A DNA stretch of 64,000 nucleotides from Asticcacaulis sp. AND118. Its GTDB lineage: Bacteria; Pseudomonadota; Alphaproteobacteria; Caulobacterales; Caulobacteraceae. The notes under the pieces were generated by a model. That model was not told where the DNA came from. It saw nothing but the letters and a program-made list of their open reading frames with translations, and ran no database searches. Both the position numbers and the translations under genes were made by a program. This document shows, in pieces, positions 10,330 to 19,276 of the stretch. Positions within the stretch are counted from its first letter, which is position 1; every line of letters begins with the position of its first letter. The DNA lies in NCBI RefSeq assembly GCF_020535245.1, contig NZ_CP084911.1:535001-599000 (forward strand). The letters are read 5' to 3'.

Positions 10330-12432
10330 TTAGCGCATCGACGCGTCTTCCGGCCCGTCCTCTTCCTCGTCCTCGCGCCTACCGTCGGCCTTGCTGTCTG
10401 GGGCCTTGTCCCAGAGGTAGTCCTGTCCGGTCAGACGCGACAAAAACCAGTCCATATGCTTGTTGACCTGAAACAGCCGGTGACGCAACTCGGCGAAATT
10501 GTGCGGCTCGCGCGGGGCGAGGTAAAGTTCGGTCTCAACGCCCAGCGCCTTCAGTGAGCGATAGAGCATGATCGACTGCGCCGTCGGCACGCGATCGTCC
10601 TCGGCCCCGGCCATGATAAGCGTCGGCGTCGTCACCTTGTCGAGGCGCGACAGGGCTGAATATTCCTCGTAGAGGTCGCGGCGCGCCGACGTGCCGTAGG
10701 GCGGGGTGATGAACCATTCCTGACGCTGCCAGCGCGTGTCCGAGGTCAGGTACATCGACGTCCAGTCGACCGTGCCTGCACCCGATGCCGCCGCCTTGAA
10801 GCGGTCGGTCGTGGTGATCAGGCGGTTGGTCATATGGCCGCCGGCGCTCCAGCCCATCACGCCCAGACGCTCTGGATCGGCCAGCCCGCGCCGGATCAGC
10901 TCATCGATGCCGGACAGCACGTCCTTGTCGGCATATTTGAAATAGCCGCCGTTCATCCCCTGCAGGAAGGTGTCGCCATAGGCGGTGCCGCCGCGATAAT
11001 TGACGCTCAGCGTCATGATGCCGCGCGCCGCCAGCAGCGGATTGAGGCGGCCATAGCTGAAGATATTGAACTGATCGACGCTGCGCGGGCCGCCGTGGTT
11101 CTGCACGACAAGCGGATAGGCCTTGCCCGGCACGTAGTCGAGCGGATAGGTGACGAGCCCTTCCAGCGCCTGACCGTCGGGGGCGACCCAGCGCAGGGCC
11201 TCCTGACGCGGCAGGCGGAAACGCGTTTTCAGGTCGTCACTCAGATGCGTGACCTGCGTCGATTGCAGGCGCCTGGGATCGAAGGTGAACAGTTCGGCGG
11301 GAGAGGTGGCCGAAGACTGGATATAGGCGAGGCGACCGCTGGCGGATACGTCGACGTCGGACACAACGCTGTCGCCGGTGACCAGGGTCTGCCAGGCGCC
11401 GCCGGTGACAGGCACACGGTTGAGCGTCGCGCGCACGCCTTCATTGGCGGTGAAATAGACGCTCTTGCCGTCCGGCGCGAAGGCGGCGCTTTCGATTTCC
11501 CAACCGGGCGCGTCCGTTGCGCGGGTGCCCAGTTCGGCCACGGCCTTCGTCTCGGTATTCAGCGCGAACAGGTTGCGGTTGACCGTGCCGTAGGCTCCGT
11601 CTTTGGCATTGGCCAGAAACAGCACGGTGCGGCCATCCGGCGAGAGTTTGACGCCGCTTTCGCCGTAATTATTGTCGGTCAGTTGCCGCGCCTTGCCCGT
11701 CCCCGATTGCCACCACACCTCACCGAACGGCCCGTCATCCAGCAGGCGCGAGGGGGCGCGGACATAGGCGACGGTTTCGCCATCGGCGGCGACATCGTAG
11801 GATTTGACGTCGAAATCGCCGCCGGCCACCGTTTGCAGCTTGCCGGTCACAACGTCCGCGCGTCGCAACTGCGTGCGGGTGCGTGCGTCTTCGAAGGCGA
11901 ACATGTCATCCTTCTCGCTCAGGCGTTTCTTGTCGGCCTTGGTTTCGGGCGAGCGCGCGGTGAAATAGATGAAGCGGCCATCCGGTGACCAGCGCAGGTC
12001 GCTGACGTTTTGCGCGCTGTCGGTCAGGCGTCTGGCTTCGCCGCCGTCCACGGACATGAGGTAGATCTGCGAGGCCTTGTCTTCGCCGCGCCGCGCCACG
12101 AAGGCGAAGCGGCGGCTGTCGGGCGACCAGCTCAGATCGCCGCCGCCTTCGTCGACCATCAGGCGCGGCTCGCTGCCGTCGGCATTGGCGCGCCACAAAG
12201 ACAGTGTGACGCGGTTCTTCTTCCAGTCGCTGGTGCTGACGCGATAAAGCACCACGCGGCCATCGGGCGAGAGGCGCGGATCGGAGGCGCGTTGCAGGCT
12301 GAGAAGATCGACGGCGGTCATGGCTTTTGGCGGCGTTTCCGCCTGCACCGTGGCCGGGTTGGCCGCGTGGGTTATGACGGGGGCGCAGACCGAAAGCATA
12401 AGGATCATACAGAGGGCGCGCTTTACAAACAT
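10330..12432 (-). CDS. Secreted S9 family peptidase (acylaminoacyl-peptidase-like)
   Basis: A 700-aa S9 peptidase with a signal peptide (cleavage near THAA, residue ~24), several TolB/propeller-like SPDG motifs, and a C-terminal hydrolase domain. The triad is Ser529 (GWSAGG), Asp612 (AEDDRV) and His644 (REPHNF). It ends in a highly acidic tail (ADGRREDEEEDGPED), unusual for the family. AAGG lies about 8 bases before the ATG. It lies between the TonB receptor and the other S9 peptidase. A terminator-like hairpin upstream (12471-12502) may lower its expression relative to the receptor. Confidence 0.9.
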   Translation of the reverse strand: MFVKRALCMILMLSVCAPVITHAANPATVQAETPPKAMTAVDLLSLQRASDPRLSPDGRVVLYRVSTSDWKKNRVTLSLWRANADGSEPRLMVDEGGGDLSWSPDSRRFAFVARRGEDKASQIYLMSVDGGEARRLTDSAQNVSDLRWSPDGRFIYFTARSPETKADKKRLSEKDDMFAFEDARTRTQLRRADVVTGKLQTVAGGDFDVKSYDVAADGETVAYVRAPSRLLDDGPFGEVWWQSGTGKARQLTDNNYGESGVKLSPDGRTVLFLANAKDGAYGTVNRNLFALNTETKAVAELGTRATDAPGWEIESAAFAPDGKSVYFTANEGVRATLNRVPVTGGAWQTLVTGDSVVSDVDVSASGRLAYIQSSATSPAELFTFDPRRLQSTQVTHLSDDLKTRFRLPRQEALRWVAPDGQALEGLVTYPLDYVPGKAYPLVVQNHGGPRSVDQFNIFSYGRLNPLLAARGIMTLSVNYRGGTAYGDTFLQGMNGGYFKYADKDVLSGIDELIRRGLADPERLGVMGWSAGGHMTNRLITTTDRFKAAASGAGTVDWTSMYLTSDTRWQRQEWFITPPYGTSARRDLYEEYSALSRLDKVTTPTLIMAGAEDDRVPTAQSIMLYRSLKALGVETELYLAPREPHNFAELRHRLFQVNKHMDWFLSRLTGQDYLWDKAPDSKADGRREDEEEDGPEDASMR

Positions 12433-12470
12433 GGAGAGACCTTCACCGGGGTAACGGCGTTCAGATATGG

Positions 12471-12502
12471 AAAAAGGCCCCGGTGTTTCCGCAGGGGCCT
12501 TT
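12471..12502 (-). terminator. Terminator or attenuator after TonB receptor gene
   Basis: The stem AAAGGCCCC (12473-12481) with GGGGCCTTT (12494-12502) has a 12-nt loop. On the minus strand it is followed by five T residues. It lies 9 bases past the receptor stop codon and 39 bases before the next start, so it could set a step-down in expression between receptor and peptidases. Confidence 0.75.
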
Positions 12503-12510
12503 CCGAGGGG

Positions 12511-15500
12511 TTAGAACTCGACCTGGAAGCCGATCTGGAAGCTCCGGCCCATCATGCCGTAAACGGACGAGTAGTTGAAATCGTTCCCTGAATCCGTGCC
12601 CGCAGGCAGGTAGGGGCCGTATTCGTCGAACACGTTGCGCACGTTGCCATAGATTTTGAGGCCGTCATGCGTCGAGGGCTTGTAGCTGAAGCTGAAGTCG
12701 TGGCGGGTGTAGCTGTCCAGATAGAGATACAGCGGGTTCACCGTGCCGGCGGCCTGAACCGCCGCCAGACGCTCGTTGGAATCGACCACGTCGGAGATGT
12801 AGCGGGTCGACCATTTCAGCATCAGGCCCTTGTTCGTCCAGGCTAGGCTTGCGCGCGCCTCGTCCTCGGCGCCGCCGACCTCACCGACCCAATCGTCCAC
12901 TTCCATGCCGGTCAGGCCCTGATAGCTCTGCTCCAGCTTGAGGCGGCGATTATAGTTCAGGCGGGCATCGAAACGGCCCGGCACCTTCCACTGATCGAGG
13001 TCGAAGCGATAGGCGACAGCCACGTCGATGCCTTCGGCGCGCATCTCGTCCAGATTGTCCACCCGGTTGATGATGCGCGTCAACTGGCCTTCGGAATCGC
13101 GATTGACGAAGCCGCAGAAGCGGTTGCTGGTCCCGGCGCCGTCCGAATAGCACGAATTGAGGATCATTGCGGTCTGCAGCGAAGAAATCACGCCTTCGAC
13201 CTTGATGTCGTAATAGTCGATGCTGGCCTGAAAGCGCGGCAGGAAGGACGGGCTGAACACGACGCCGAAGGTGACCGTGTCGGCGGTTTCTTCCTGAACC
13301 AGCAGGTTGCCGGCATTGGGCGTATTGACGCTGGTGCTGTCCTGCCTGAACAGGCCGTCAGCGGCGATGGCCGCCGCTATGCCGGCATTGGCGCGGCAAT
13401 TGGCGGCAATGGTCCCGGCGGTCGTCGCGGTGACGCCGTTGCACGGATCGACCACGGTTTCGAAGTCGTCGCGGGGCGGCGAATACAGTTCCGAGATGTT
13501 CGGTGCGCGCTGGGCGCGGGCCAGGGTCGCCCGGAAGTTCAGGCCGCGGACGGGCGCCCACTGAGCGCCGGCGCGGTAGCTGAGCGTATTGTCCACGCCG
13601 TCGAGATCGTACTTGGCGGCGCGAACGGCGGCATCGACGTTCAGACGATAGGCGAAGGGTACGTCGCGCAGCAGCGGGAAGCTGGCTTCGGCATAGACTT
13701 CGCTGGCCTTCACCTCACCCGAATAGCGGGGGATGTAGGCGTAGCTGGTCACGCCGCGTTCGGTCTGATCGTCGGTCTGGGTGCGGGTCGAGTCGCGGCG
13801 CACTTCGAAGCCGAAGGCGGCCTCGACCGGACCAGCGGGCAGTTCGAACAGCGAGCCGGTGATGTTGCCGGTGAAGGATTCCTGCTCGTTCTTGGCGTTA
13901 TACCAGGCGTTGGCGCGGATATAGTTGGCGGCCGCTGCGCTGATCGAGCCGATGCCGAACGGATTGACCGGCACGCAGCCATTGGCGCGGGCCGTCGTGT
14001 CGAGACAGACGATCTGCCCGTTCACGGTCGTCGCCTTCATGGCGTAGGACAGGTTTTCGTAGTTCAGGCCGTTCGAGCGGTACTGGTTCTGCTCGAATTC
14101 ACCGAACGAATAGCCGAGATCCCAGTTCCAGTTGCCGCCGAACGCCTTGCCTTCGAGGCTGAAAATCCCGCGCAGCGTCGTGCGGTCGTTGTCGATGGTC
14201 ATGACGCCCACCTCACCGAAGCGGCGATACCAGTAGAGGCCGGCGGTAGGAGTGGCGGCCTGAACGGTCGGATACAGGGCGAGGTACGGATTGGCCTTGT
14301 TCATGCGGCCGACGGTGAACTCGTCATTGATGCCGTAGGTGGTGTTGTAATAGGCGCTGGGGGTGTAGCGCGTGCCGGCGGTCACGATGTGCGAATACAT
14401 CAACTGACCTTTGAGGACCAGATCGTTGCCGAGGTCGTACACGGCCTTGAGCGCGACATTGTCGGTCGTGCGCGGCGTCATCAGCGTGCCTTCGGGGCGC
14501 AGATCGACGCCGTTGATCGCCGTGACGAAGCCTGTTTTATAGGTCGTGCCGCTCGTTTCGTCGAAATAGTACTTGGTGGCCGTCGAACTGGTCGAGGTCT
14601 GGAAGCGACCGCCGAAGGTGTAGCTGGACACGTCCGGACCCGATACCGTGTTGGTGGTCTGCGAATAGGTCAGGGAATCGAGCGCGCTATCGCGGTCGGT
14701 GGCGCGCAGGATGTCCTGCTCTTCGTGATTGGCGGCCAGCATCACCCGCAGGCGCTTGCCGAAGAAGGAGGTGCCCGCCAGAAAACCGGCTTCGCTGGAA
14801 CCGCCGCCGCCGTCCTGGGTCAGGCCTTTGTCGGCCGAAAAGATCACGCCGTCGAACTTGGTGCGCGTCTTGATGTTGACGACGCCGGCAATGGCGTCGG
14901 AACCGTAGACCGCCGACGCGCCGCCGGTCGTCACTTCGATGCGGTCGACAAAGGCCGCGGGGATGGTCGACAGCGACACCGTATTGCTGTTGCCGACGTT
15001 CGATACGGTCCGGCGGCCGTCGATCAGGGTCAGGGTGCGGTTGGAGCCCATGCCGCGCAGCGAGATGGTCGAGATGCCATTGGTCTGGGTCGAGGATTGT
15101 CCGTTCGACAGGCTGGCGGCCTGATCGATGCCGGGAATGTCGGTCAGGGCATCGGCAATATCCGTATAGCCTTCCTGAGCCAGTTCCTCATTGCCCAGGA
15201 TCATCAGCGGCACCGGGCTTTCAAAGGTCGGGCGGCGCAGGCGCGATCCGGTCACCACCACCTCCTGCGGTTCCTCTACGGCCTGAGGGCCGGAGGCCGT
15301 GCTCTTTTCGCGCAGGCTGACCGTGGTGTCGGTGATGCTGGCGACTTCGAAATTAGTCGCGACGATAAGGCGAGCGAGAGCCTCTTCGCGGGTGTAGGTG
15401 CCTTTGATCGCGGGCGTTTGCACCTTGGCGGCCGCATCGTAGGGGAAGAGAAGCTGAACACCGGCCTGACGCGCGAACTCGTTCAACGCCTTGGCACCGT

Positions 15501-15651
15501 TCTGCGACGGAATATTGAAAGCGATGGCGGCCTTCGACGATTGCGCCAGGGCGGGTGCGGCCAGACCTGCGGTCACCAGGCCTCCGGTCAGGCTAACGCT
15601 CAGAACCAGCGCGGCCAAAGAGCCGCCGCGCTTCAGTGTGTGTTTCAGCAT
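12511..15651 (-). CDS. TonB-dependent receptor with N-terminal STN signalling domain
   Basis: A 1046-aa outer-membrane transporter. It has a signal peptide (~1-36, ending ALAQ), then an STN (secretin/TonB short N-terminal) domain at ~40-112, the domain through which such receptors signal to a FecR partner. Next come a probable TonB box region (EVVVTGSR), a plug domain with GMGSNRTLTLIDGRR, and a beta-barrel ending in aromatic Phe (FQIGFQVEF), the usual outer-membrane C-terminus. FecR and an ECF sigma factor are encoded directly upstream. The downstream S9 peptidases suggest a peptide or protein-derived ligand rather than a siderophore, but the ligand is not visible from the sequence. Confidence 0.93.
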   Translation of the reverse strand: MLKHTLKRGGSLAALVLSVSLTGGLVTAGLAAPALAQSSKAAIAFNIPSQNGAKALNEFARQAGVQLLFPYDAAAKVQTPAIKGTYTREEALARLIVATNFEVASITDTTVSLREKSTASGPQAVEEPQEVVVTGSRLRRPTFESPVPLMILGNEELAQEGYTDIADALTDIPGIDQAASLSNGQSSTQTNGISTISLRGMGSNRTLTLIDGRRTVSNVGNSNTVSLSTIPAAFVDRIEVTTGGASAVYGSDAIAGVVNIKTRTKFDGVIFSADKGLTQDGGGGSSEAGFLAGTSFFGKRLRVMLAANHEEQDILRATDRDSALDSLTYSQTTNTVSGPDVSSYTFGGRFQTSTSSTATKYYFDETSGTTYKTGFVTAINGVDLRPEGTLMTPRTTDNVALKAVYDLGNDLVLKGQLMYSHIVTAGTRYTPSAYYNTTYGINDEFTVGRMNKANPYLALYPTVQAATPTAGLYWYRRFGEVGVMTIDNDRTTLRGIFSLEGKAFGGNWNWDLGYSFGEFEQNQYRSNGLNYENLSYAMKATTVNGQIVCLDTTARANGCVPVNPFGIGSISAAAANYIRANAWYNAKNEQESFTGNITGSLFELPAGPVEAAFGFEVRRDSTRTQTDDQTERGVTSYAYIPRYSGEVKASEVYAEASFPLLRDVPFAYRLNVDAAVRAAKYDLDGVDNTLSYRAGAQWAPVRGLNFRATLARAQRAPNISELYSPPRDDFETVVDPCNGVTATTAGTIAANCRANAGIAAAIAADGLFRQDSTSVNTPNAGNLLVQEETADTVTFGVVFSPSFLPRFQASIDYYDIKVEGVISSLQTAMILNSCYSDGAGTSNRFCGFVNRDSEGQLTRIINRVDNLDEMRAEGIDVAVAYRFDLDQWKVPGRFDARLNYNRRLKLEQSYQGLTGMEVDDWVGEVGGAEDEARASLAWTNKGLMLKWSTRYISDVVDSNERLAAVQAAGTVNPLYLYLDSYTRHDFSFSYKPSTHDGLKIYGNVRNVFDEYGPYLPAGTDSGNDFNYSSVYGMMGRSFQIGFQVEF

Positions 15652-15782
15652 ATTGTTCTATCCCCAAGTGCGATGCGCCACCGAGAAGCGGCGTCAGGGT
15701 ATAGACAATCGATCCGCCGCAAACCGCCATTGTTGCGCCGCAAAAATTTCATATTTCTGTTAATTTATTGAATGAAAACGAA

Positions 15783-16748
15783 TTATTTCGTTAATATAAT
15801 TTCGCCGCTGGGGTCGCGCAGGACGTGGATGCCGAAACCGGCGTTCAGGGCTGAGAGGAAGTCATCGGGATTGCGCGTATTGAATCGCCCGCCCAGACGC
15901 ACGGATTCCAGTTGCGGATCGGCGATCACGATGCGCTGTTTGAGATAGCGGTTATACTCATCGACTGCCGTGCCGAGCGTCTGGCCGTCGAGGATCAGTT
16001 CACCCTGCCGCCAACCGCCGGTAAAGGCGACGTCGCCCTCATTGACCGGCCGCAGGCGCGTCGCCGTGGCTGTGGCCATGATAGCGTGCCCGGATTTGAT
16101 CGTCAGGGGACGTCCGGCGACGCCCGCGCCGCTGTTCTCGAAGATCGGCGTGCGTTCGGGTATGATGACGCAGTCGCCTTCCATGACCATCAAGTCCAGC
16201 GCCTCGCCACGCAGTCGCGCGTTCAGCGTACCGCTGACGACGGTCAGGCGGCCCTCACCGCCCGACAGTTGACAAGGTGACGCGCCCGGCGCCACGGCCA
16301 GCGCCAGTTCCCCGCGCTCCAGCCACACCGCGGTCTGCGGTCCGCTGCGCCAGGACACGGTGGAGTCGGTATTGATGTCGAGATCGAGGCCTTTGGCCGG
16401 GCTGAGACGCTGGTGCTCGCCGACGCCCGTGCGCGCCCGTGCGCGGGCCAGCGACGGCAGGAAGGCGACGCCCGCCAGTCCGGCAGCCATCAGACCGCCG
16501 CCTGCCGCCAGAAAGCGGCGGCGCGAGGCAAGGCGGACGGGGGCGGGACGAAGCGCAGGGTGCGCCCGTTTGGCGCGTTCAAGCTGATGCACGGTGCCGG
16601 CGATGCGGGCGAAGGCGGCGGCGTGACGGGGATCGGCCGCGCGCCAGGCCTCGAACTCCGCCGGATCGGCCGCACCGGAATCCAGCCGCGCCTGCCACAG
16701 GCTGGCCGTTTCCATGAGCATCTGCCGAGATGTTTCGCCGGATGTCAC
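15783..16748 (-). CDS. FecR family anti-sigma factor / sensor
   Basis: A 321-aa inner-membrane regulator. The cytoplasmic N-terminus has the DUF4880 pattern (ETASLWQARLDSGAADP, WRAADPRHAAAFARI). One membrane segment follows at about 80-100, preceded by a twin-arginine-like SRRRFLAAGG; E. coli FecR is known to need the Tat pathway. The periplasmic FecR domain contains the LERGEL and VSGTLNARL blocks, and a short STN-like C-terminus ends the protein. The start is a GTG with GGGGAA upstream. It should relay receptor occupancy to the sigma factor encoded 18 bases upstream. Confidence 0.92.
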   Translation of the reverse strand: MTSGETSRQMLMETASLWQARLDSGAADPAEFEAWRAADPRHAAAFARIAGTVHQLERAKRAHPALRPAPVRLASRRRFLAAGGGLMAAGLAGVAFLPSLARARARTGVGEHQRLSPAKGLDLDINTDSTVSWRSGPQTAVWLERGELALAVAPGASPCQLSGGEGRLTVVSGTLNARLRGEALDLMVMEGDCVIIPERTPIFENSGAGVAGRPLTIKSGHAIMATATATRLRPVNEGDVAFTGGWRQGELILDGQTLGTAVDEYNRYLKQRIVIADPQLESVRLGGRFNTRNPDDFLSALNAGFGIHVLRDPSGEIILTK

Positions 16749-16766
16749 GCCGGTTCCCCTGTCCTG

Positions 16767-17474
16767 TTATGGGCGGTTTAATAGTCTCGATTTCAAGCCT
16801 TGGAAAGGCGTCATTCGCGCGGGACGCGTGGTTTTCAACGGCTCTGACGTATCCGACGGGTCGCCCAGCCTGTCCGCCAGCAAGGCCAGACCGCGCGCCA
16901 GATGCTTTTCCACCGTCGACAAACTGAGCCCCAGACGCCGCGCGACCTCGGCGGGCGGTACGTCTTCGATGCGGCGCATGACTACCACCTTGCGGCATTG
17001 CGGCGGCAGGGTTTCGACGGCCTTGAGCACGCGCGTCAGTTCCTCGCGATCAGAAAAGGTGTCGAAGGCGTCCGGTGAAATGTCGATCTGGGTGATGGCG
17101 TCGACATCGGCCAGTTGCTGCATGGAGACCACGCGCGAGCGGCGGATGCCGTTGAGGCCCAGATTGTAGATGGTGCGCATCACATAGGCGCGGGGATTGT
17201 CGATCTGACGCCATTTGTCCTGCGTCAGGACCTGCGCATAGGCGTCGTGAACCAGGTCGCGCGCATTCTCGATATGGCCGGTCAGCCGCATCGCCAGATC
17301 GGTATATTGCCGCTCATGCGGAACGATTTCCGCGCTGAACCAGCGATCTATGTCACGCAACCACGTCAACTGAACTGTCCCCGGCGCACCCGCACCGACC
17401 GCTATTTGAGGGGCAAGATCAAAATCCGTCAACTGAACATTTTCACGGCGCGCGCGGTGTGCCCTCATCATCAC
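16767..17474 (-). CDS. ECF-type RNA polymerase sigma factor (FecI-like)
   Basis: A 235-aa sigma-70 family protein. Region 2 (ARDLVHDAYAQVL, NPRAYVMRTIYNLGLNGIRR) and region 4 (LETLPPQC-type block, VARRLGLSLSTVEKHLARGL) are clear. The ~37-residue N-terminal extension is longer than usual. The GTG at 17474 overlaps the dGTPase stop codon, followed by two ATG codons, and the true start may be internal. It pairs with the FecR gene downstream and should drive the TonB receptor/peptidase locus in a cell-surface signalling circuit. The C-terminal tail after region 4 is basic. Confidence 0.9.
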   Translation of the reverse strand: MMMRAHRARRENVQLTDFDLAPQIAVGAGAPGTVQLTWLRDIDRWFSAEIVPHERQYTDLAMRLTGHIENARDLVHDAYAQVLTQDKWRQIDNPRAYVMRTIYNLGLNGIRRSRVVSMQQLADVDAITQIDISPDAFDTFSDREELTRVLKAVETLPPQCRKVVVMRRIEDVPPAEVARRLGLSLSTVEKHLARGLALLADRLGDPSDTSEPLKTTRPARMTPFQGLKSRLLNRP

Positions 17475-18811
17475 AGCTTATCGAAGACCGAGCCCATGCG
17501 CGGGGCGAACAGGCGCTCATAGGTGCGCAGCAGGTAGTTGTCGGTCATGCCCGACACGTAATCGCAGATGACGCGCAGTCCGTCGGGCGCGGTCTCATAG
17601 CGCGCGAACTGATCGCGCGGCAGAAGGCGTTTCGGGTCCGATTGCAGGGCTTCGAACACTGCCACCACCATGGCCTGTCCCTTGAATTCCAGGTGCTGGA
17701 CGCTGGGTGAGCGGATCACTTCGTCGAAGACAAAATCCTTGAGCGCTTTCAGAAAACGATGCGGGCCTTCGGGCAGTTCGACGCGATAGCGCAGCAGGGG
17801 TTCGGCAAAGGCCGCGTCTTCGGCGAAGCGGGCATTGGTGATGAAATGCCCGACCAGTCGGTTGACATAGTGCTTGCGCGAGCCCGACCCGCCGAACAGC
17901 GCCGCGACCATGCCTTCATAGACATTATTGCCGCTTTCCTTGGGGTAGCGCGCCTTAAGGGCATCGAGGAAAGAGGTGCAGACGCTTTCGGGCACGGCGC
18001 GACGAAAGGCGCTTTCCGTCACCAGATTGAGCGCGATGGCGTCTTCGAGATCATGGACGCCATAGGCGATATCGTCGGCCACATCCATCAGGCTGCAATC
18101 GAGCGACTTGTGCCGGGTGGCGTGGTGCTTTTTGTCTTTCAGATCAAGCGCCTGAAACCGTGTGCGATCCTCTTCGGAAAGGGGTTCCAATACCCATTCG
18201 ACGACGTCGGCCTCGCTGTCGAAATAGGCTTTCGGCGGCTTGGAGGCGTGGCAGTCGATGATGTCGATGGTCGTCGCGCCGGGCAGCAGCGCCGGCGTCA
18301 GGACCGGATTGGCGGCTTTCGAGGCCGCGACCGGGTATTTCAGCACGCCCAGCAGGGTGCGGCGGGTCAGGTTGGCTCCGGCACTGGCCGAGAAATTCTC
18401 CAGTCGTGACAGGATGCGCAGGGTCTGGCCATTGCCTTCGAAGCCTCCATGATCGCGCATACAATAGTTCAGCGCCACTTCACCGCCGTGGCCGAAGGGC
18501 GGGTGGCCAAGATCGTGGGTGCAGCCGATGGCTTGAATTAGTGCGCGATCGGGCAGGTGGGCGGCGGCGGCATGGTCGGCGCGGTGGGTCTTGAGCTGCT
18601 TGTTCAGGCTGCCCGAAATCTGCGCCACCTCCAGCGAATGGGTCAGACGCGTGCGGTAAAAGTCGCTGTCGCCGAGGTTCAGGATCTGGGTCTTGCCCTG
18701 CAGGCGACGGAAGGAGGCCGAGTGGATGATGCGGGCATAGTCGATATCGCCGGCGTCGCGGGCGTCATCGGCTTTGGCAGACCAGTTTTCGCGGCGGGCG
18801 TACCAGGACAT
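17471..18811 (-). CDS. dgt: Deoxyguanosinetriphosphate triphosphohydrolase
   Basis: A 446-aa HD-domain dNTPase that splits dGTP to deoxyguanosine and triphosphate. The N-terminal block DYARIIHSASFRRLQGKTQ, the RLTHSLEVAQI helix, and the metal-binding GCTHDLGHPPFGHGGE are all present. Its length is typical of the alphaproteobacterial dGTPase-like type. It is translationally coupled to the downstream ECF sigma gene (4-base overlap), but that is probably positional rather than functional. Confidence 0.93.
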   Translation of the reverse strand: MSWYARRENWSAKADDARDAGDIDYARIIHSASFRRLQGKTQILNLGDSDFYRTRLTHSLEVAQISGSLNKQLKTHRADHAAAAHLPDRALIQAIGCTHDLGHPPFGHGGEVALNYCMRDHGGFEGNGQTLRILSRLENFSASAGANLTRRTLLGVLKYPVAASKAANPVLTPALLPGATTIDIIDCHASKPPKAYFDSEADVVEWVLEPLSEEDRTRFQALDLKDKKHHATRHKSLDCSLMDVADDIAYGVHDLEDAIALNLVTESAFRRAVPESVCTSFLDALKARYPKESGNNVYEGMVAALFGGSGSRKHYVNRLVGHFITNARFAEDAAFAEPLLRYRVELPEGPHRFLKALKDFVFDEVIRSPSVQHLEFKGQAMVVAVFEALQSDPKRLLPRDQFARYETAPDGLRVICDYVSGMTDNYLLRTYERLFAPRMGSVFDKL

Positions 18812-18919
18812 GTTTACAGATTCGCTTCGTAAGGACGCGGCACATTAGGCGGGTCCGATGCCGGCTCCAAGTGACGAATCCGCGGCAATGCGCTAGACAG
18901 GGTGAAAAGAGGAGGCCCC

Positions 18920-19267
18920 ATGACCCGTTTCTGCTTCGCGCTCGACCTGCACGACGACCCCGTCAGCATTGCGCGCTACAAGCGGTGGCACGCGCCCGGG
19001 CAGGTCCCCGCGCCTATCGTGCGCAGCCTGCGCGAGGCCGACATCCGCACGATGGAAATCTGGCAGGCGCATGACCGCCTGTTCATGATCATGGAGGTGG
19101 GCGAGGGCTTCTCGCCGGACGCCAAGGCCGCCGCCGATGCGGCGTCGGAGGACGTGCAGGCCTGGGAGCGGCTGATGTGGGAATTCCAGAAGCCGTTGCC
19201 CCAGGCCGCGCCGGGCGAGAAGTGGGTCGCCCTGACGCGCATTTTCGACCTCGGCGAACAGTCTTAG
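18920..19267 (+). CDS. L-rhamnose mutarotase family protein
   Basis: A 115-aa small dimeric alpha/beta-barrel protein of the RhaM/DUF718 family, which interconverts anomers of 6-deoxy-sugars such as L-rhamnose or L-fucose. The blocks CFALDLHDDP, RYKRWH and MIMEVGEGF are characteristic. The ATG at 18920 was chosen because AGGAGG lies four bases upstream; a GTG at 18902 would lack a site. No rhamnose or fucose catabolic genes are nearby, so the sugar cannot be assigned. It is convergent with the aminotransferase gene, with 9 bases between stops. Confidence 0.85.
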   Translation: MTRFCFALDLHDDPVSIARYKRWHAPGQVPAPIVRSLREADIRTMEIWQAHDRLFMIMEVGEGFSPDAKAAADAASEDVQAWERLMWEFQKPLPQAAPGEKWVALTRIFDLGEQS

Positions 19268-19276
19268 ATCAAGGGC

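Noticed and set aside
14389-15771. 460-codon plus-strand frame antisense to the TonB receptor
   Set aside because: High-GC antisense shadow with Arg/Gly/Ala-rich composition and no domain.
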